A stretch of DNA of 64,000 nt from Rhododendron vialii (taxonomy: Eukaryota > Streptophyta > Magnoliopsida > Ericales > Ericaceae), in NCBI RefSeq assembly GCF_030253575.1, contig NC_080560.1, positions 43,353,001 through 43,417,000 of the forward strand. Direction: 5' to 3'. Positions 45,928 to 57,275 of the stretch are shown piece after piece; the stretch's first letter is position 1; each line of letters opens with the position of its first letter. The notes under the pieces were generated by a model. That model made no database searches and was not told where the DNA came from. It saw only the letters and a program-made list of their open reading frames with translations. The translations under genes were made by a program, and so were the position numbers.

Positions 45928-46464
45928 TCAACCCAGTGTAGATATAATGTCCAAGGCCACTAGGCATAGGCTATGCACTATCCTAAACGAACGGCCAGTG
46001 CGTTTTCTCAGCGAGCCATGGCTGCTCCTTGCGAGTTCATCTTTACATGCATCGGCGATATCAGCAGCATTCTGTATGCTCTTTTTTGCTCCTCCATAGT
46101 CGTTGGAGTCCAAACTGCGAATTGCCTCCGGCAAAAGTCCATACATAAGCCTGTGAATGTCTCCTCTACACTTCTTCTCCACTGGATATCGCGATGAAGG
46201 TTCTTCTCCGGTGTATATATTCACTACTGCAACTGAGGTGTTTGCATGTCTCTCGGCTTTTTCAATAATGATCCGAGCAAGCCCTTTGACATCTGCATTC
46301 AAACTCCGGTTGTCAAACTTTAGATGCGAGTAGCAGATTGTGAAGTTACGCGTGCTCTTGCATACTTTGGTCATCAAATTGTCTTCTTCCTTGAGATTTG
46401 AAGCAGAAGAGTGGCTTGATGATATGATGATTGAATGCAGTATGAAAACAACATAGATCCACAT
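45928..46464 (-). CDS. PMEI-domain protein, 178 aa (cluster member 1)
   Basis: Single-exon secreted protein of the invertase/pectin methylesterase inhibitor family. The signal peptide covers about residues 1-21 (ending HSSA). Four conserved cysteines are C35, C44, C99 and C140. DVKGLARIIIEKA and LPEAIRSLDSNDYGGAKKSI are typical helical segments of the four-helix bundle. The C-terminal part before HSLCLVALDII is more basic than usual (RKRTGR). A TATATATA box lies at about 46531-46540, about 70 bp upstream. It is clearly related to the protein encoded at 47866-48420 and lies in the same orientation, so the pair arose by local duplication. Target enzyme (PME or invertase) is unresolved. Confidence 0.85.
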   Translation of the reverse strand: MWIYVVFILHSIIISSSHSSASNLKEEDNLMTKVCKSTRNFTICYSHLKFDNRSLNADVKGLARIIIEKAERHANTSVAVVNIYTGEEPSSRYPVEKKCRGDIHRLMYGLLPEAIRSLDSNDYGGAKKSIQNAADIADACKDELARSSHGSLRKRTGRSFRIVHSLCLVALDIISTLG

Positions 46465-46699
46465 TTTTTTTGTGCATAGAACTTCTCTACAACCAACCTA
46501 GGAGTATATGTGACTTGTAAGTTAGGTTCCATATATATATGAGTGGTGGATTTGATTGACCTTTTTGGTATTCATTCAAGGAAACATATGTTACATTCGT
46601 CATAAAGTAAAGGCATGCCGTTAGTGTCCTAGTGGCGGGGCAATAAATTCTAACATTCAATTAGTAGTCTCTATGCTCGAATAAAACTGAAAATATTGC

Positions 46700-47076
46700 A
46701 GGGCCCATAAAGAATTGCATTAGGTAGATGTCCATAAGCAAGCTGGTAGAAGTCTCCGTGACATGCAGTTGGATATTACAGGGCCCATAAAGCGTCTACA
46801 TTTCTGCCTATAATTCCTTGAGCAGTTTCATTAGCCTTGGCGCTGGCCGATGCCAGAGTGATCTGAATCATCCCTCGTAAGTCTTCATTCTGATTACCAG
46901 GGTCTGACTCCATCGTTGAGTTGAGACACATAGATTGAAGTTGTTTGGTAAGAATCCTTGGGCTGTTGGTATCCGTCTATTCCATGAATAGTATATCCTG
47001 TAGGAAAGCAATGGCTTGATGCCACAAGGATTGAACAAATGATGAAAACAAATATGAACCTTAAAGAGAGACCCAT
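46700..47076 (-). pseudogene. broken PMEI gene between two intact-looking relatives
   Basis: On the minus strand, a signal-peptide-like start (MGLSLRFIFVFIIC, ATG at 47074-47076) leads into a frame that ends near 46894. PMEI-like segments continue in other frames: an ESDPGNQNEDLRGMI stretch with an ITLASASAKANET helix (about 46800-46910) and CHGDFYQLAYGHLPNAI (about 46705-46755), which matches the third-cysteine region of the family. At least two frame changes separate them, and a TATT-CAGGGCCCATAAAG direct repeat (46695-46713 and 46774-46793) shows a small internal duplication. The C-terminal helix is absent. It is a clear decayed third member of the cluster. Confidence 0.75.
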
Positions 47077-47198
47077 TTTGTTATTTCCTCCCTTTATGTT
47101 AGCAAAAATTGAGGGCAGATTGTAAATGTTGATCATAAAATTTTAATTTCTTGAGATAGGTGAATTTGATGATTTGGATGGTTTCATACCACGGAACG

Positions 47199-47450
47199 TT
47201 AGGTTACATTGATTGCAACATAAAGGCTTACCGTTAGCATCCTAGGGGAGGAACTTTGACTGTTTGAGTCATGCAGACTCTCTCCAAAAATTCCGGTAAG
47301 GGTACATGCATCTTTGCCCCTGTCATACCTCGCTATACTGGGAGTCTCGTGCACTGCATTGCCCATTGCTATCTTCATTATCTTCTTTACATTGGGTTTG
47401 CAACAAACCAAACATAACAAAATTGAGCCGTTTTGTCCAATTTGAATCAT
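47199..47450 (-). other. possible further PMEI fragment
   Basis: A minus-strand frame contains GKDACTLTGIFGESLHDSN, faintly like the fourth-cysteine region of PMEI proteins (DAQVCVQQFAG in the neighbour). No signal peptide or other cysteines accompany it. It could be chance. Confidence 0.25.
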
Positions 47451-47865
47451 TTTTCATCAGTATGTTCTGTCGACAGGTTGAACTAAGTTTATCAAGTTCG
47501 TAACTTTCATTACTACAAACAACCCATTTCAATTTAGGTCTTTTTTTTCTCTCATATCATTCCCTCCAACTTTCTTTTCCTTTTTGCATAGCCAAACGTA
47601 GGAAGTTGAATATACTTTCTCCATAATTCCCTCCTACTATCTCTCTCTCTCTTATTTCCTCCTCCACAGCTTCCAAACACAGTGTTAGCTTATGAGGTAG
47701 GTGGATTACTGTCTTTGAGCATTTATACATAACATGCTATGGTTTTCACTCCACAACAAACTTTCTCTCATATCATTCCAAATCAAAGTCAACTATTTTA
47801 TTTTTCAATCCTACATAACATGGTAAAGAAGGCCACCATAGGATCCAATGCACAAAAATACAAAA

Positions 47866-48420
47866 TCACTGCAATGTAGAAACAATGCTTGAGGCGATCA
47901 AGCACAAATCCTTCACCATTTTGCTCCGATCCCGGACTGGTGATTTTCTCCCTGCGAACTGTTGTACACATACCTGGGCATCTGCTGCAGCATTTTCTGC
48001 GCCTTGTTTGGATGCTCCATAGTTATTTGATTGCAAAGCACTCATTGCCTCGGGTAAATAGTTAGTCACAGCTTGTCTGTACTCTTCAATACACGTGCCC
48101 AAGAGCCGAAACAACACAGGTTCTCTGGTGTTCTTAAACAGGTCTCCCACCAAGTTTAGTGTTTGATTAGCCTTAGTCAGGGACATTTCAAGGCTGATTT
48201 TGGCAAGCCCTTTGACATCTGATTTGAAACTCCGGGGGTCGGATCCTAGAGCTTTGGTGCATAGGTTGAAGTTGCCCGTTCGCTTGCACGTTGCGTTGAT
48301 CAAATCGTTTCCTTGACGGACAAGTACTAAAGTGGAGGATTCTGTTGTTGATGATAGAAGGAAGGCAAGGAGAAGAAACAGAAACAGCCACTTGGGAAAG
48401 GGAGAGCTCCCCATTAGCAT
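47866..48420 (-). CDS. PMEI-domain protein, 184 aa (cluster member 2)
   Basis: Single-exon secreted PMEI-family protein. I place the start at 48420 (MLMGSSPF) rather than a far upstream in-frame ATG, because a TATA box TATAAATA at about 48516-48523 fits a 5' UTR of under 100 nt; an ATG two codons on (48414) is equally possible. The hydrophobic signal peptide is at residues 10-26. Cysteines C45, C54, C110 and C151 are at family positions; SDPRSFKSDVKGLAK and LPEAMSALQSNNYGASKQGA mark the bundle helices. The neighbouring relative shares the VKGLA and LPEA segments. It is a probable apoplastic or vacuolar inhibitor; the target is not decidable from sequence. A CACTA-type MITE sits directly upstream of its TATA box. 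Confidence 0.88.
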   Translation of the reverse strand: MLMGSSPFPKWLFLFLLLAFLLSSTTESSTLVLVRQGNDLINATCKRTGNFNLCTKALGSDPRSFKSDVKGLAKISLEMSLTKANQTLNLVGDLFKNTREPVLFRLLGTCIEEYRQAVTNYLPEAMSALQSNNYGASKQGAENAAADAQVCVQQFAGRKSPVRDRSKMVKDLCLIASSIVSTLQ

Positions 48421-48515
48421 TACTCTTCTGAAACAATTTTTTGAGGAAGAAAAGGTGTTTTTCAGAAGAGTAAAGCTTTGTGAATGATTGGTATTGTTCA
48501 GTTTCATTTTCTTAT

Positions 48516-48523
48516 TTATAGAT
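48516..48523 (-). promoter_or_regulatory. TATA box of PMEI cluster member 2
   Basis: TATAAATA on the minus strand, about 96 bp upstream of the start codon. Confidence 0.6.
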
Positions 48524-48564
48524 GGAGGAGATTGAGCATTGGCTCCTATGATGCAATATTTATC

Positions 48565-48805
48565 CACTACAAGAAAAAGAAAAGTATATTTGGTGACTGG
48601 AAAAAGAAAATTCGTCACCAAAAGTCACTATAAGGTGACAAAAACATGTTATAGGTGACGAAAAAGTGACTTTCGGCTTTGTCTCCTATAAGTTATCACC
48701 GAAAGTCACTTTTGGTGACGAAAATTTTGTTATTTGGTCACCTATAGTAAAATTAAATTTCGTCACCATTTTTTTCTGTCAGCAAATATACTTTTTCTTC
48801 TAGCG
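48565..48805. mobile_element. CACTA-derived MITE, about 241 bp
   Basis: Left terminus CACTACAAGAAAAAG; right terminus complementary to CGCTAGAAGAAAAAG, both continuing into GTATATTTG. Flanking triplets ATC and ATT are an imperfect 3-bp duplication. The interior repeats GGTGACGAAAA-type units in both orientations, typical of nonautonomous CACTA elements. It lies about 42 bp upstream of the PMEI TATA box. Confidence 0.8.
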
Positions 48806-49104
48806 ATTGTGAATGTATGTAAAAGGAGAAATGTTGATAAAAACAGATATAGAAGAAAATATATTCGCTTATGTCTTAAGCAAACTTTTGTTCTTGACAT
48901 AAATAAAGCTTTCTTTTGTTTTGGCCTGTGTGTAAGTGGTGTAACTTCAAAATTAACTTTATGGAAAGTAATCTCAGTTGAATAACCGTTCACACTATGC
49001 ATCCTCATGCACCTAACCCATGTAAAAAAAAAAAAGACTTGTTCGTACACATTTGTATGACAGTTTACTACTAATCCATTAGTAATATTTTTTCAAAACA
49101 AGTA

Positions 49105-49376
49105 CTCCCTCCGTCCCTTTTTTTGTGTCCAGTATTTTATTTTGGGCTGTCCCTTAATAAGTGTCCATTTTGTAAAGTTAGGGGGGTAAAAATTGGTATA
49201 TTGTTTATTTTGTCCCTAAAAGTTGATTTTATTTTGAAAAGTTAGTGAGTAAAAGTGTAATGATGATGGGTAAGTAAGAAAAGTGGAGGAAAAGGTTGAT
49301 ATGAAAGGTGTAATGATGATGTCTTTTTAATAAGTTGGAGTTACGAAGCAGGACACTTAAAAAAGGACGAATGGAG
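49105..49376. mobile_element. Stowaway-type MITE, 272 bp
   Basis: Starts CTCCCTCCGTCCC, the Stowaway consensus, and ends with the complement of CTCCATTCGTCC. TA dinucleotides flank it at 49103-49104 and 49377-49378. Inner arms AATAAGTGTCC-like are shared with the element at 10867-11081. Confidence 0.85.
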
Positions 49377-49960
49377 TAGTATGATTGCGGATTAAAAATA
49401 AAAAAAAAAGTAGTATGATTCAATCATGCAACGACTGCGATCTTATGGGTATGAGTAATTATTCCTCTCTCCTGGGGCGGTGCCCCAAACTCTTCTCAAT
49501 TACACATTTGTGTGGACTCTACATATTTTATTGGAAGACCACACAAATGTGTGGTGAAAGATGAGTTTGGGGCACCGTTTGGCATTTCCCAAGGGCGTTG
49601 AAAATTTTTTCCTTGAAAAGATTTCGCTTGCCAAATCCAGATCCAAACATAGGCCTAGCACAAACAAAAAAGGAAACAGGGGACAACTCCAGCAGACAAA
49701 ACAAAATTATATTTACACAACATTTAACCCCATTGAATAAGCAGTTTCTCTTTGAATGTTACATACTTGTTAATCAAAAAAAGGCATTTGATGAAATTTA
49801 CATGAGATGTACAACAGTGGAAAATTTCCTCACCACCCCCTAACTCTTGGGGGTCCTATAACAATCTTTGCATATAACTGTACCACCAAAAAATCCAGCA
49901 AAAAACCAGAACCCAAAAACAGGAAACTTTCACCAGCAGACAACGACCCGTTGCAAGAAT

Positions 49961-52900
49961 CTATCCGGTGGCAATTGGGTAATTGAGATTTGCATTAGGG
50001 TTCAAGTACCCCTTATTGCTTTCAGAATCAAACTGAGCGTTCTTAGGTAGCTGAGATGCTTGAACAACTGACAGCGTAATCTTCCCGGTTGGGCCATTAC
50101 TTAAGCTCTTGACAAAATCATCCTTAACAGGCTTAATGTCCAAGAAATGGCTCCTTTCCGATTGCAAGCCCCAGTAGAACACAGTGTTTGGCTCCGCAAC
50201 ATTCGCATCAACATACTCTGTAGGGTTGGGATCACAAAACCCCTGAATTTCCTCCAACTGTACAGCCAAAAGTAGAAGTCAAATGGAAGGACGAAGAAAG
50301 GAAGTTGGTTTCTAAAAGATCACTGAATACACATCAAGATCAATGCATGTCATGGATATTGCCTAATTCCACCACATACGGTTTTGCATACGGGAAACAG
50401 GTTAGATTACAATTTTAATGTCTTTTATTCTCCATAGAACCACAATTCATAGAAGGGAGTAGCAGCATGCTGGTTAGTGGCTACGTTGTCTCCTACAGGT
50501 CAGGTACAATTCAGGGTGGGTAAATTTCCAAGGAATGTCTACGCAGAAAACAAAAAGATCCCCACACACCAACCAATTTAACAAGCAACCTTCATTCTCA
50601 TTGAACAGAGAGATCACATGTCAACTACCTCGAAAAACCCTACTTTTCTGATCACATGCAAAAGTATTCCAGGAGCACCTGCTGACTCTTCAGATATGGC
50701 AAAATTCGGAAAATGCAACTGTCAAAGAAAATAAAGATGCTTGGAATGCAAGTGTACAATGTAGAAGAAATCTCCGAAGTACCCAAAAAAGAAGGGTAAC
50801 TGATTATCTTTATTTTCATCAGGTATATAGGTCCGGCTCCAGCCCCCAGTTTACCACACAACCAGTCAATACAAACAGCCATTGCTTACAGGATCACATT
50901 AGTTATCAGTATCACTCAGATAGCAAAAGAAACTACAATGGTAAGGAGTCACAAACCTTGACAAGAAGACTGCGGAATCGCGACTTCACCCAACCAACCC
51001 ATTCCCCCAACTCATCTTGATCAGAGGCCGAAAGACATACTTTGAGAAATTGTGTGTACTTTTTTGCATATGGAAAAGGCTCAAATAGGCAACCCCAATC
51101 AAAATCTGGTCTGAGGAGATCCTGCAATGCCAAGGAAAAAAGATAGCATAAGAGAATCCAGATATGAAGTATAAAAACAATCTCCTACACTTCGAAACAT
51201 CACAAAGGACTCAAATGGCTGTTAAACATAGTTAACTCAGAAAAAGGATAAGAGATGTCATAATCCTGATATCCCTCTAAAATGCAAAATGTACCTTAGT
51301 CAAATTATGGCCTCGAAGGAACTCGACCCGGATTCTGTAAAATGTGCTCTTGGTGATGTTGGAATGGCAATATTCATGTGGTCGGCATGGCAATCTAATA
51401 GGCATCAAGGACCGCGGTTCTGCAGCACTTCCAGAAATTGGCAAAGTCCCATCTTGCAGAATAATTGGCTTTGGCCAATCCCATAAGGCAAACGTCCCAA
51501 AGAAACTTGAAATCAAACCACTCAATCTTGCATTTGGGTATCTTTGACAAATAAATGCCCCAAGAATGGCCAAATGGACTCCTCCAAAAAACCCAAGCAA
51601 CTGCAAATAAATTTAAAACTTACAGCATTCAGTTAGCTGTGGAGAGAGAGTGAGAGAGAGAGAGAAAACTAAAAGGTTACCCAGATACCAAGCTGTATGC
51701 CCTTACATTACCATAAACTCCTCGCCTTTTTGCCCATAACTTAATACATCGCAGCAGTGATTGAAATACCTGTAGTAGAACAATCCAAGGAGATGTGACA
51801 TCCGCACAGATAATGCAATAAATTGAGAGCTGGCAGATATCAGATATGCATGCTAACAAGAGTTAAAAAAGTATGGCCCAATGCAGATGCCAAGAAAAAC
51901 ATCAATTAAACATCAATTAAACCAAAATAAAACAATGGTAAAGCACTTTTTACTGGATACCTTCGTGTTTGGGATTAGCCGAAGAATCCATTTGTTAGCA
52001 TGAACTCCAGACAAACTTCTCCAGCTAGTTTCATCAATGTTTCTTAGATAGTAAAGGTTAAGTATGTCCACATTCTGCATATTATGACTCAACAAATCAA
52101 ATCACCATATCATAAAGGCAAACAATAATGGACAGTGCTACATATGAAAACTGATGTGGAAGGAAGGGGAGGAAGGGGGGAGGGGGATGTTGTTCATAAA
52201 TATCACCCAAGAAAAGACCACGCTTCACAGGAGTAGTTTAGATTCTGTAACCCAAGTGCGTGAGATCCGTGTATACAGAAACCACCGCAGGAACTTAATG
52301 TTTTTGACAGACTGAGTGATATAAAACGCAAACTCACCTCGGGAACAGACATTACTTTAAGTTGAGCATACGGCAGATCAATTGAGATCCCATCAAGTTT
52401 AAACCGCATTAGAGGAACTTTTGCATCCTTAACGCAGTGGACCTCAGATACTTCTGGTCTGCTTGTAAGCATGTTGTGTAGGACAACAAAAAAATCCTCC
52501 TGCATGGGTCAATATTAGATAACAAGACATGAGATACTGCAAACTAATTCCTTGCATGAAGCACATGAAAACGCAATAAAAGAAGCTTACTCCCATAGTA
52601 GCAAAACGAGGGCCAACACATAAAGCATCAATATCCGACTCTGAGTTATGAACCTGGACAGATCGCGAAAACAAAGGTGTCAATGAAATGCATACAAACA
52701 ATACTTACCAATCCAGTAGAAACACAAAACTATATAGAAGGAAGGTTTGAGATCCTTTGCAAATTGCAACAGTCATCTGAATTTGTACTCAAGACACTTC
52801 TAAGTCCAGTAAATTTTGTTTTGTCAAAATCTCAAATGCCTCTAAATGAATGTTAAGTAGCTGATGTTGGGAATCTTACCGAGCTGTTATTCCCCTTAGG

Positions 52901-55115
52901 GAGAGGAACAGTTGTAACCTACAAAATGTGGCTATGCTCCTTTCTAATACGAGTTCGCTCTTTCAATTTCAAGACTTACTAGGAACGAGGAATCTCAGAA
53001 TACAATCAATTACTTGGCTAGGAAAGACAGTAGAGAGATAGCAAGAAGCCGCATGGGAGGTAGAACTCGAGTATGGATTGGAATAGCCAGGTTTGTGGCA
53101 CAATAAACAAAGTGCCATGGGGAATGCAATTCAAATACTTCTTATAAAAAGGAAGTATAAAACAAATGTAACCGAAACAGCTTGGCAATTTAAAACTATT
53201 AAGGTATACCACGATGTGTTCAACTCGACTAGGCTTATCCAGAATAACCTCTGAAAATGCAAGTAAACTACAAGTAACAAAGAATTGCTTTCAAATTTCT
53301 TACAAAGGGAAGTCAGATTGGCACTGAACATAAAATTATAATCTTAAAACCACAATAACATAGAAATTAATCTGCACTGAAAACCATCAATCCAAAACAC
53401 TCTTTATAGCATTATTAAAATAAAAACCTCTCTTTAGAGGTATTCTCAGGGGGAAAAAAACTGTTTTTACGAAGCCACTAGAAATAAAAGAAGAAACAAG
53501 GGGAAAACAAGAAACAAAAGAAGACCACAACTTCCAACCAAATCACTTACACCAAGGCCATAGGATCCGTAAGTTAATACTGCGGCAGAAGCAGCCGGAA
53601 TGCGGCGTTCGTCAAGTCCACGGTTGCAAGCAACCCTCTTAATCCATTCCATCACTATCTGTAAGATGAAGGTAAACATTGAATATCATGCCCAATATCA
53701 AAGTCCACAAAGAGTAGCCATAAAGACAAGAGAGCCATAAAAATATACAAGCCAACACCAACAAATGAACAGTGAAAACAACCAATATCTTAACACGACT
53801 GAAAACCGTATACAGCCACTAGCTAATGATGCCACTCATGGTTTAGCAATAACACAGCATTGTATGTCATCACGTATAAGCCACAGGAGCAATGCATACA
53901 CATAACACAGAGACCAACGCCAGCCCTTAACTTAAACGTTTACTAAATTTGAACAAGTAATAGCTTCATTTGATTCAAGTGCACTTGAAATCGCCAAAAA
54001 CCAGATTTAAGCATTAAGTTGAGTAAAACGCTCATGATTGTCAGAATGTAAAACCCACGTCACCAAATTCTTGGAAATTTTGTGTAAAACGAAAACTAAC
54101 CCTTGATTTGAATTCAAAAAGAAAAACAATTAATGCTGCTTACGAGCAAGGGCGGAGCCACTAAGAGACAAGTGTGGTCACTTGACCCTTCCTTATTTGA
54201 TTACAAAATAAGAATTTCCCCCAAAATTTGCTATTTTAACCCACTATAGAGTTTCTAATCTGTCCTAAACTGCTACAGTTTTAGTTTTTTACAACACCCC
54301 CACCCCCCCACCCCACCCCCCCCCCCCGCCCCCCCACACACACACACACACATCAAAATTTCGGGCTCCACCACGAGTAGACAAGATTTGTGGGGGGGTT
54401 TCACTCAAAATTGAAGCTTAAGTCAATATTTGAGTAAGTGCAAGAGATTCTACAGAGACAAACACTTTGCTTTTACACAGCGACAGGGACCACCTGTTTG
54501 AGCTTCTCAATGGCATTTTTCCTCTTAATTTCCTCTTCCGGAGATGGCACAAGTCCTTCGCCTGCCATAAACTACACCAAAACAACAACAACAACAACAA
54601 CAACAAACTGAATTAGTCAAATTGTGCGTAAGCCGAGACGTATAAAAAAACTACACCCAAGAAAAAAACTGAATTAGTCGAGTTGCGAGTAAGCCGAGAT
54701 ACTTATAAAAAAAAATACATCCGAAAATATTGAATTAGTCGAGTTGCATGTAACCGATATTTAAAAAAAACTACACCCACAAAAAACACGAAGAAACCAA
54801 TAACGAAAAAAAGTTCTATCCGTACATTTATTTATACTATAATGTGAACCAAAATCGGCGTTTATTCACAAAATCTACCTGAAGCAGCGATCGCGACTTT
54901 TCCTCCTCCATTCGAATCAATAACTCGTGAAAAGAGCGATTGAAAGTAACACCGAATGGAACAAATTGCGGCGGCCCAACTGGGCCAATCCTAGGGTTTA
55001 TGAGACCAATGGGTGGGCCGGGAACGATGGTCACATGTGGGTGGTTCAAAGAGCGAAGATCAACCACTTGGTGGTAGGGTATGAAGACGCCTTGGTTTCG
55101 ATTCGCGTACGCCAT
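49961..55115 (-). CDS. PAPS3: poly(A) polymerase, short PAPS3-like form, 10 exons, 530 aa
   Basis: Adds adenylate tails to RNA 3' ends (nucleotidyltransferase beta superfamily). Exons, 5' to 3' on the minus strand: 55115-54879, 54571-54494, 53658-53551, 52653-52591, 52499-52338, 52074-51961, 51769-51707, 51600-51295, 51121-50957, 50257-49961; 1593 nt in one frame. Catalytic triad D148 and D150 (SDIDAL) and D203 (SIDLPYA); helical signature TYGSYGLG before it; central domain IKLWAKRRGVYGN; PAP RNA-binding domain to the end (DPNPTEYV, GLQSERSHF). The protein stops about 20 residues after SQLPKN, so it lacks the long C-terminal extension with nuclear signals found in PAPS1/2/4. This, and the proline-rich N-terminus, match the Arabidopsis PAPS3 type, which is reported to be cytoplasmic (from memory). 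It looks intact. Intron 2 holds a MITE and a C/CA-rich tract. Confidence 0.93.
54149..54372. mobile_element. MITE in poly(A) polymerase intron 2, about 224 bp
   Basis: Termini GGGCGGAGCCAC and the complement of GGTGGAGCCC are inverted. Flanks ACGAGCA (54142-54148) and ACGAGTA (54373-54379) are near-identical direct repeats. It is related to the element in galactokinase intron 11. Confidence 0.55.
54294..54352. repeat. C-rich tract and (CA)n microsatellite
   Basis: Interrupted C homopolymers followed by about eight CA units inside the intronic MITE of the poly(A) polymerase gene. Confidence 0.85.
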
Positions 55116-55249
55116 TGTGTCCTTGGGTCAGGCCGATTACCGAAGAATCTTGAGGGAAAAAAGAAGGTGGGATTTCTCCTAATAGGGCTTTTGGAATAGG
55201 AAGAAGAAAAGAAATAGTAAAGATTAGTTTGTTCGCTTCGCTTGTGGAG

Positions 55250-55328
55250 AAAGAGAGAGAGAGAGGGTTTGGAGTGAGACTATGAAGTTTGAAGAGATAG
55301 AGAAAGAGAGAGAGAGAGAGAGAGAGGG
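55250..55328 (-). repeat. GA/CT microsatellites in the poly(A) polymerase leader
   Basis: Two GA tracts on the plus strand (CT on the coding strand) lie 135-215 bp upstream of the start codon, most likely in the 5' UTR, as in several other genes of this window. Confidence 0.8.
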
Positions 55329-55592
55329 AAAGGTCGAATCTTTGAGCTGGGTTTATTGATGAAGGTTTGCTCTGCAACGGTTGTGGCGAGAGAATTGAAA
55401 AAAGGAAATAGTGTAGGATAGGAGTATATGAGTGTGTTCCGTGGGGAATTTGTAGCCATACACGTGTCCGTATTTTGACTCCTTGACTTTTGTTCAACGG
55501 CATAATCAAGGGATTCGTTTTCTATGAGGTGTACCTGGCTGGCACTTGGCAGGTCCCCTAATTTGAAATGGGAAAAGAAAAGGAAAAATATA

Positions 55593-56302
55593 AAGGGTGT
55601 ACAAGAAAATCAACTCTAACTGCTGAACCGATTCGCTTCCATCCGGGCCGAATCGTCCTATTTGTCCTGATTCTACGGTCTATTGGTTTGGTATGGTTCT
55701 GAAAAATAAGAATCATTAATTTTACTTCGATTATTTGTTATCAATTTAAAAACTGTAGTTAAAATGGAATTGGACCGAATAACATCTATGCATCAATATA
55801 AATAAATTAACTTATGCATTTTGAGTTGGTAATTTATTTTTTTCCCTAATAAATCAATCTATTTAGACTAAAATTCTCATTTGTTAAGAAAGACTTTTAA
55901 TATACTACTATGCTTATGAGAACCCAAACCGTTAAGAATTCTTATAGTGCTGAGTATTCAATAGTTAGTGTACCAATTTCATTCTTTTCCTACTCTTGTA
56001 CTTTTCCAATTGGGTTTGGAATCTTAACAAATTCTTATAGGAGTAATTATTTTATGAGTTGTTTGATTTTTTTAATTCTTAATTATTTTATGAGTTGTTT
56101 AGCGCTTCTGAAAAAACTGTTTTGATGCTAATAAAATAGGACTAGAACCGAACTAAAATCGGATCTGTCTTGCAGTTTGGTTTTAATCTAGTTGCCCTTA
56201 TATATTTGATAGGTTTTGATATTCAATTCTTTAGAACCGTTCAGAATTATTCAGTTATTAATTTTCTAGATAATTAGATCATTCCGAACTGTGTGCACCC
56301 TT
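55593..56302. mobile_element. possible hAT-like nonautonomous element, about 710 bp
   Basis: The ends AAGGGTGTACA and TGTGCACCCTT are inverted repeats; the interior has paired phrases such as CCGATTCGCTT and AACCGTTCAGAAT. No convincing 8-bp target duplication was found. Confidence 0.4.
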
Positions 56303-57000
56303 CAAATTCTTCACTTGTTGGGTTTGAGAAGAAAAAAAGGTAAGCATAATAAAAACAAGAGCAATTTTACGGAAGCAAAAATTAAAATTTTTTCACAATC
56401 ATATTCATGTCATAGAAAGCTCCTTGGACTAAAAACGAAAGTGTATTTTGTACTAGAAAAATTTTGCTTCCCATTTTAGAGATGGTCTTCGTCACCAGAT
56501 TTTTTTGACCAATTGTGGCCACTACTTACTTTGGATACTTGTTTCATTTGTCTTTTATGTTGCTATCCTTGGGGTAAATATAGTCCATATATTCATTAAA
56601 TTATCTCATTGAACTAGAACATGATTGAGAGAAACACAATCACGAGAGAAAATGTATTCATCCCAATTCCGAATAATTAAAATAAAAACTTGTTGAGTTG
56701 AGATAATCCAAACAGAATTTGATAGTGCAAATGTTTCTTTTATTTGTGATTGTATTTTCCGAAACATCCCATCAAAATGTCTACACCACGCATACTTTCG
56801 CAAACTCTGTGATTATGAGCGCCCGAAGAGTGGGAGACTACACATCTCATAGTATGAATTTACCATTCCATAGCTAAATTCTAAACCAAACTTAACATTG
56901 TAAACTTTTTACTCCTATTGCAGAAAGCGCCAAACACTGGAATGACCAATAGACCTTTTGAACTCGAAATTTACCCGTTGCAATTAAAAAAGTAATACTC
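56303..57000. other. gene-free intergenic DNA
   Basis: No open frame, RNA or repeat in this AT-rich stretch can be supported. Confidence 0.4.
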
Positions 57001-57009
57001 CAAAAAGTT

Positions 57010-57275
57010 ATGTTGCATGCTGCAAACGACCCAAGCCAAGCTGATTGAGCTTTGAAATGTTCCAGTTTGGGTCGTTCAAAACTAGTCCAGGTTGAGTTCT
57101 AATAGTCAAGTTTGAGCTCGGCTCATTTAGTATCAAGGTGTTCGAATCTAATTCATTTACTAAACGAGTTTTTAAAAACGAGTTGAGCCTCTACAAACAA
57201 GCTGTGAGTTATCGACTCTTTACTACACAAGCTTAGAACTTGAGCCTGACTCATTTACGAGCCAAGCCCATGATG
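57010..57275. mobile_element. old GAGC-rich hAT-like MITE relic
   Basis: TGCAAACGACCCAAGCCAAGC at the left and TTTACGAGCCAAGCCC at the right, with internal GAGCTCGGCTC, resemble the well-preserved element at 62801-63179. It is diverged and without a clear target duplication. Confidence 0.4.

Noticed and set aside
48421-48621. Longer N-terminus of the PMEI gene at 47866
   Set aside because: The extension runs through the TATA box and into the CACTA-type MITE.
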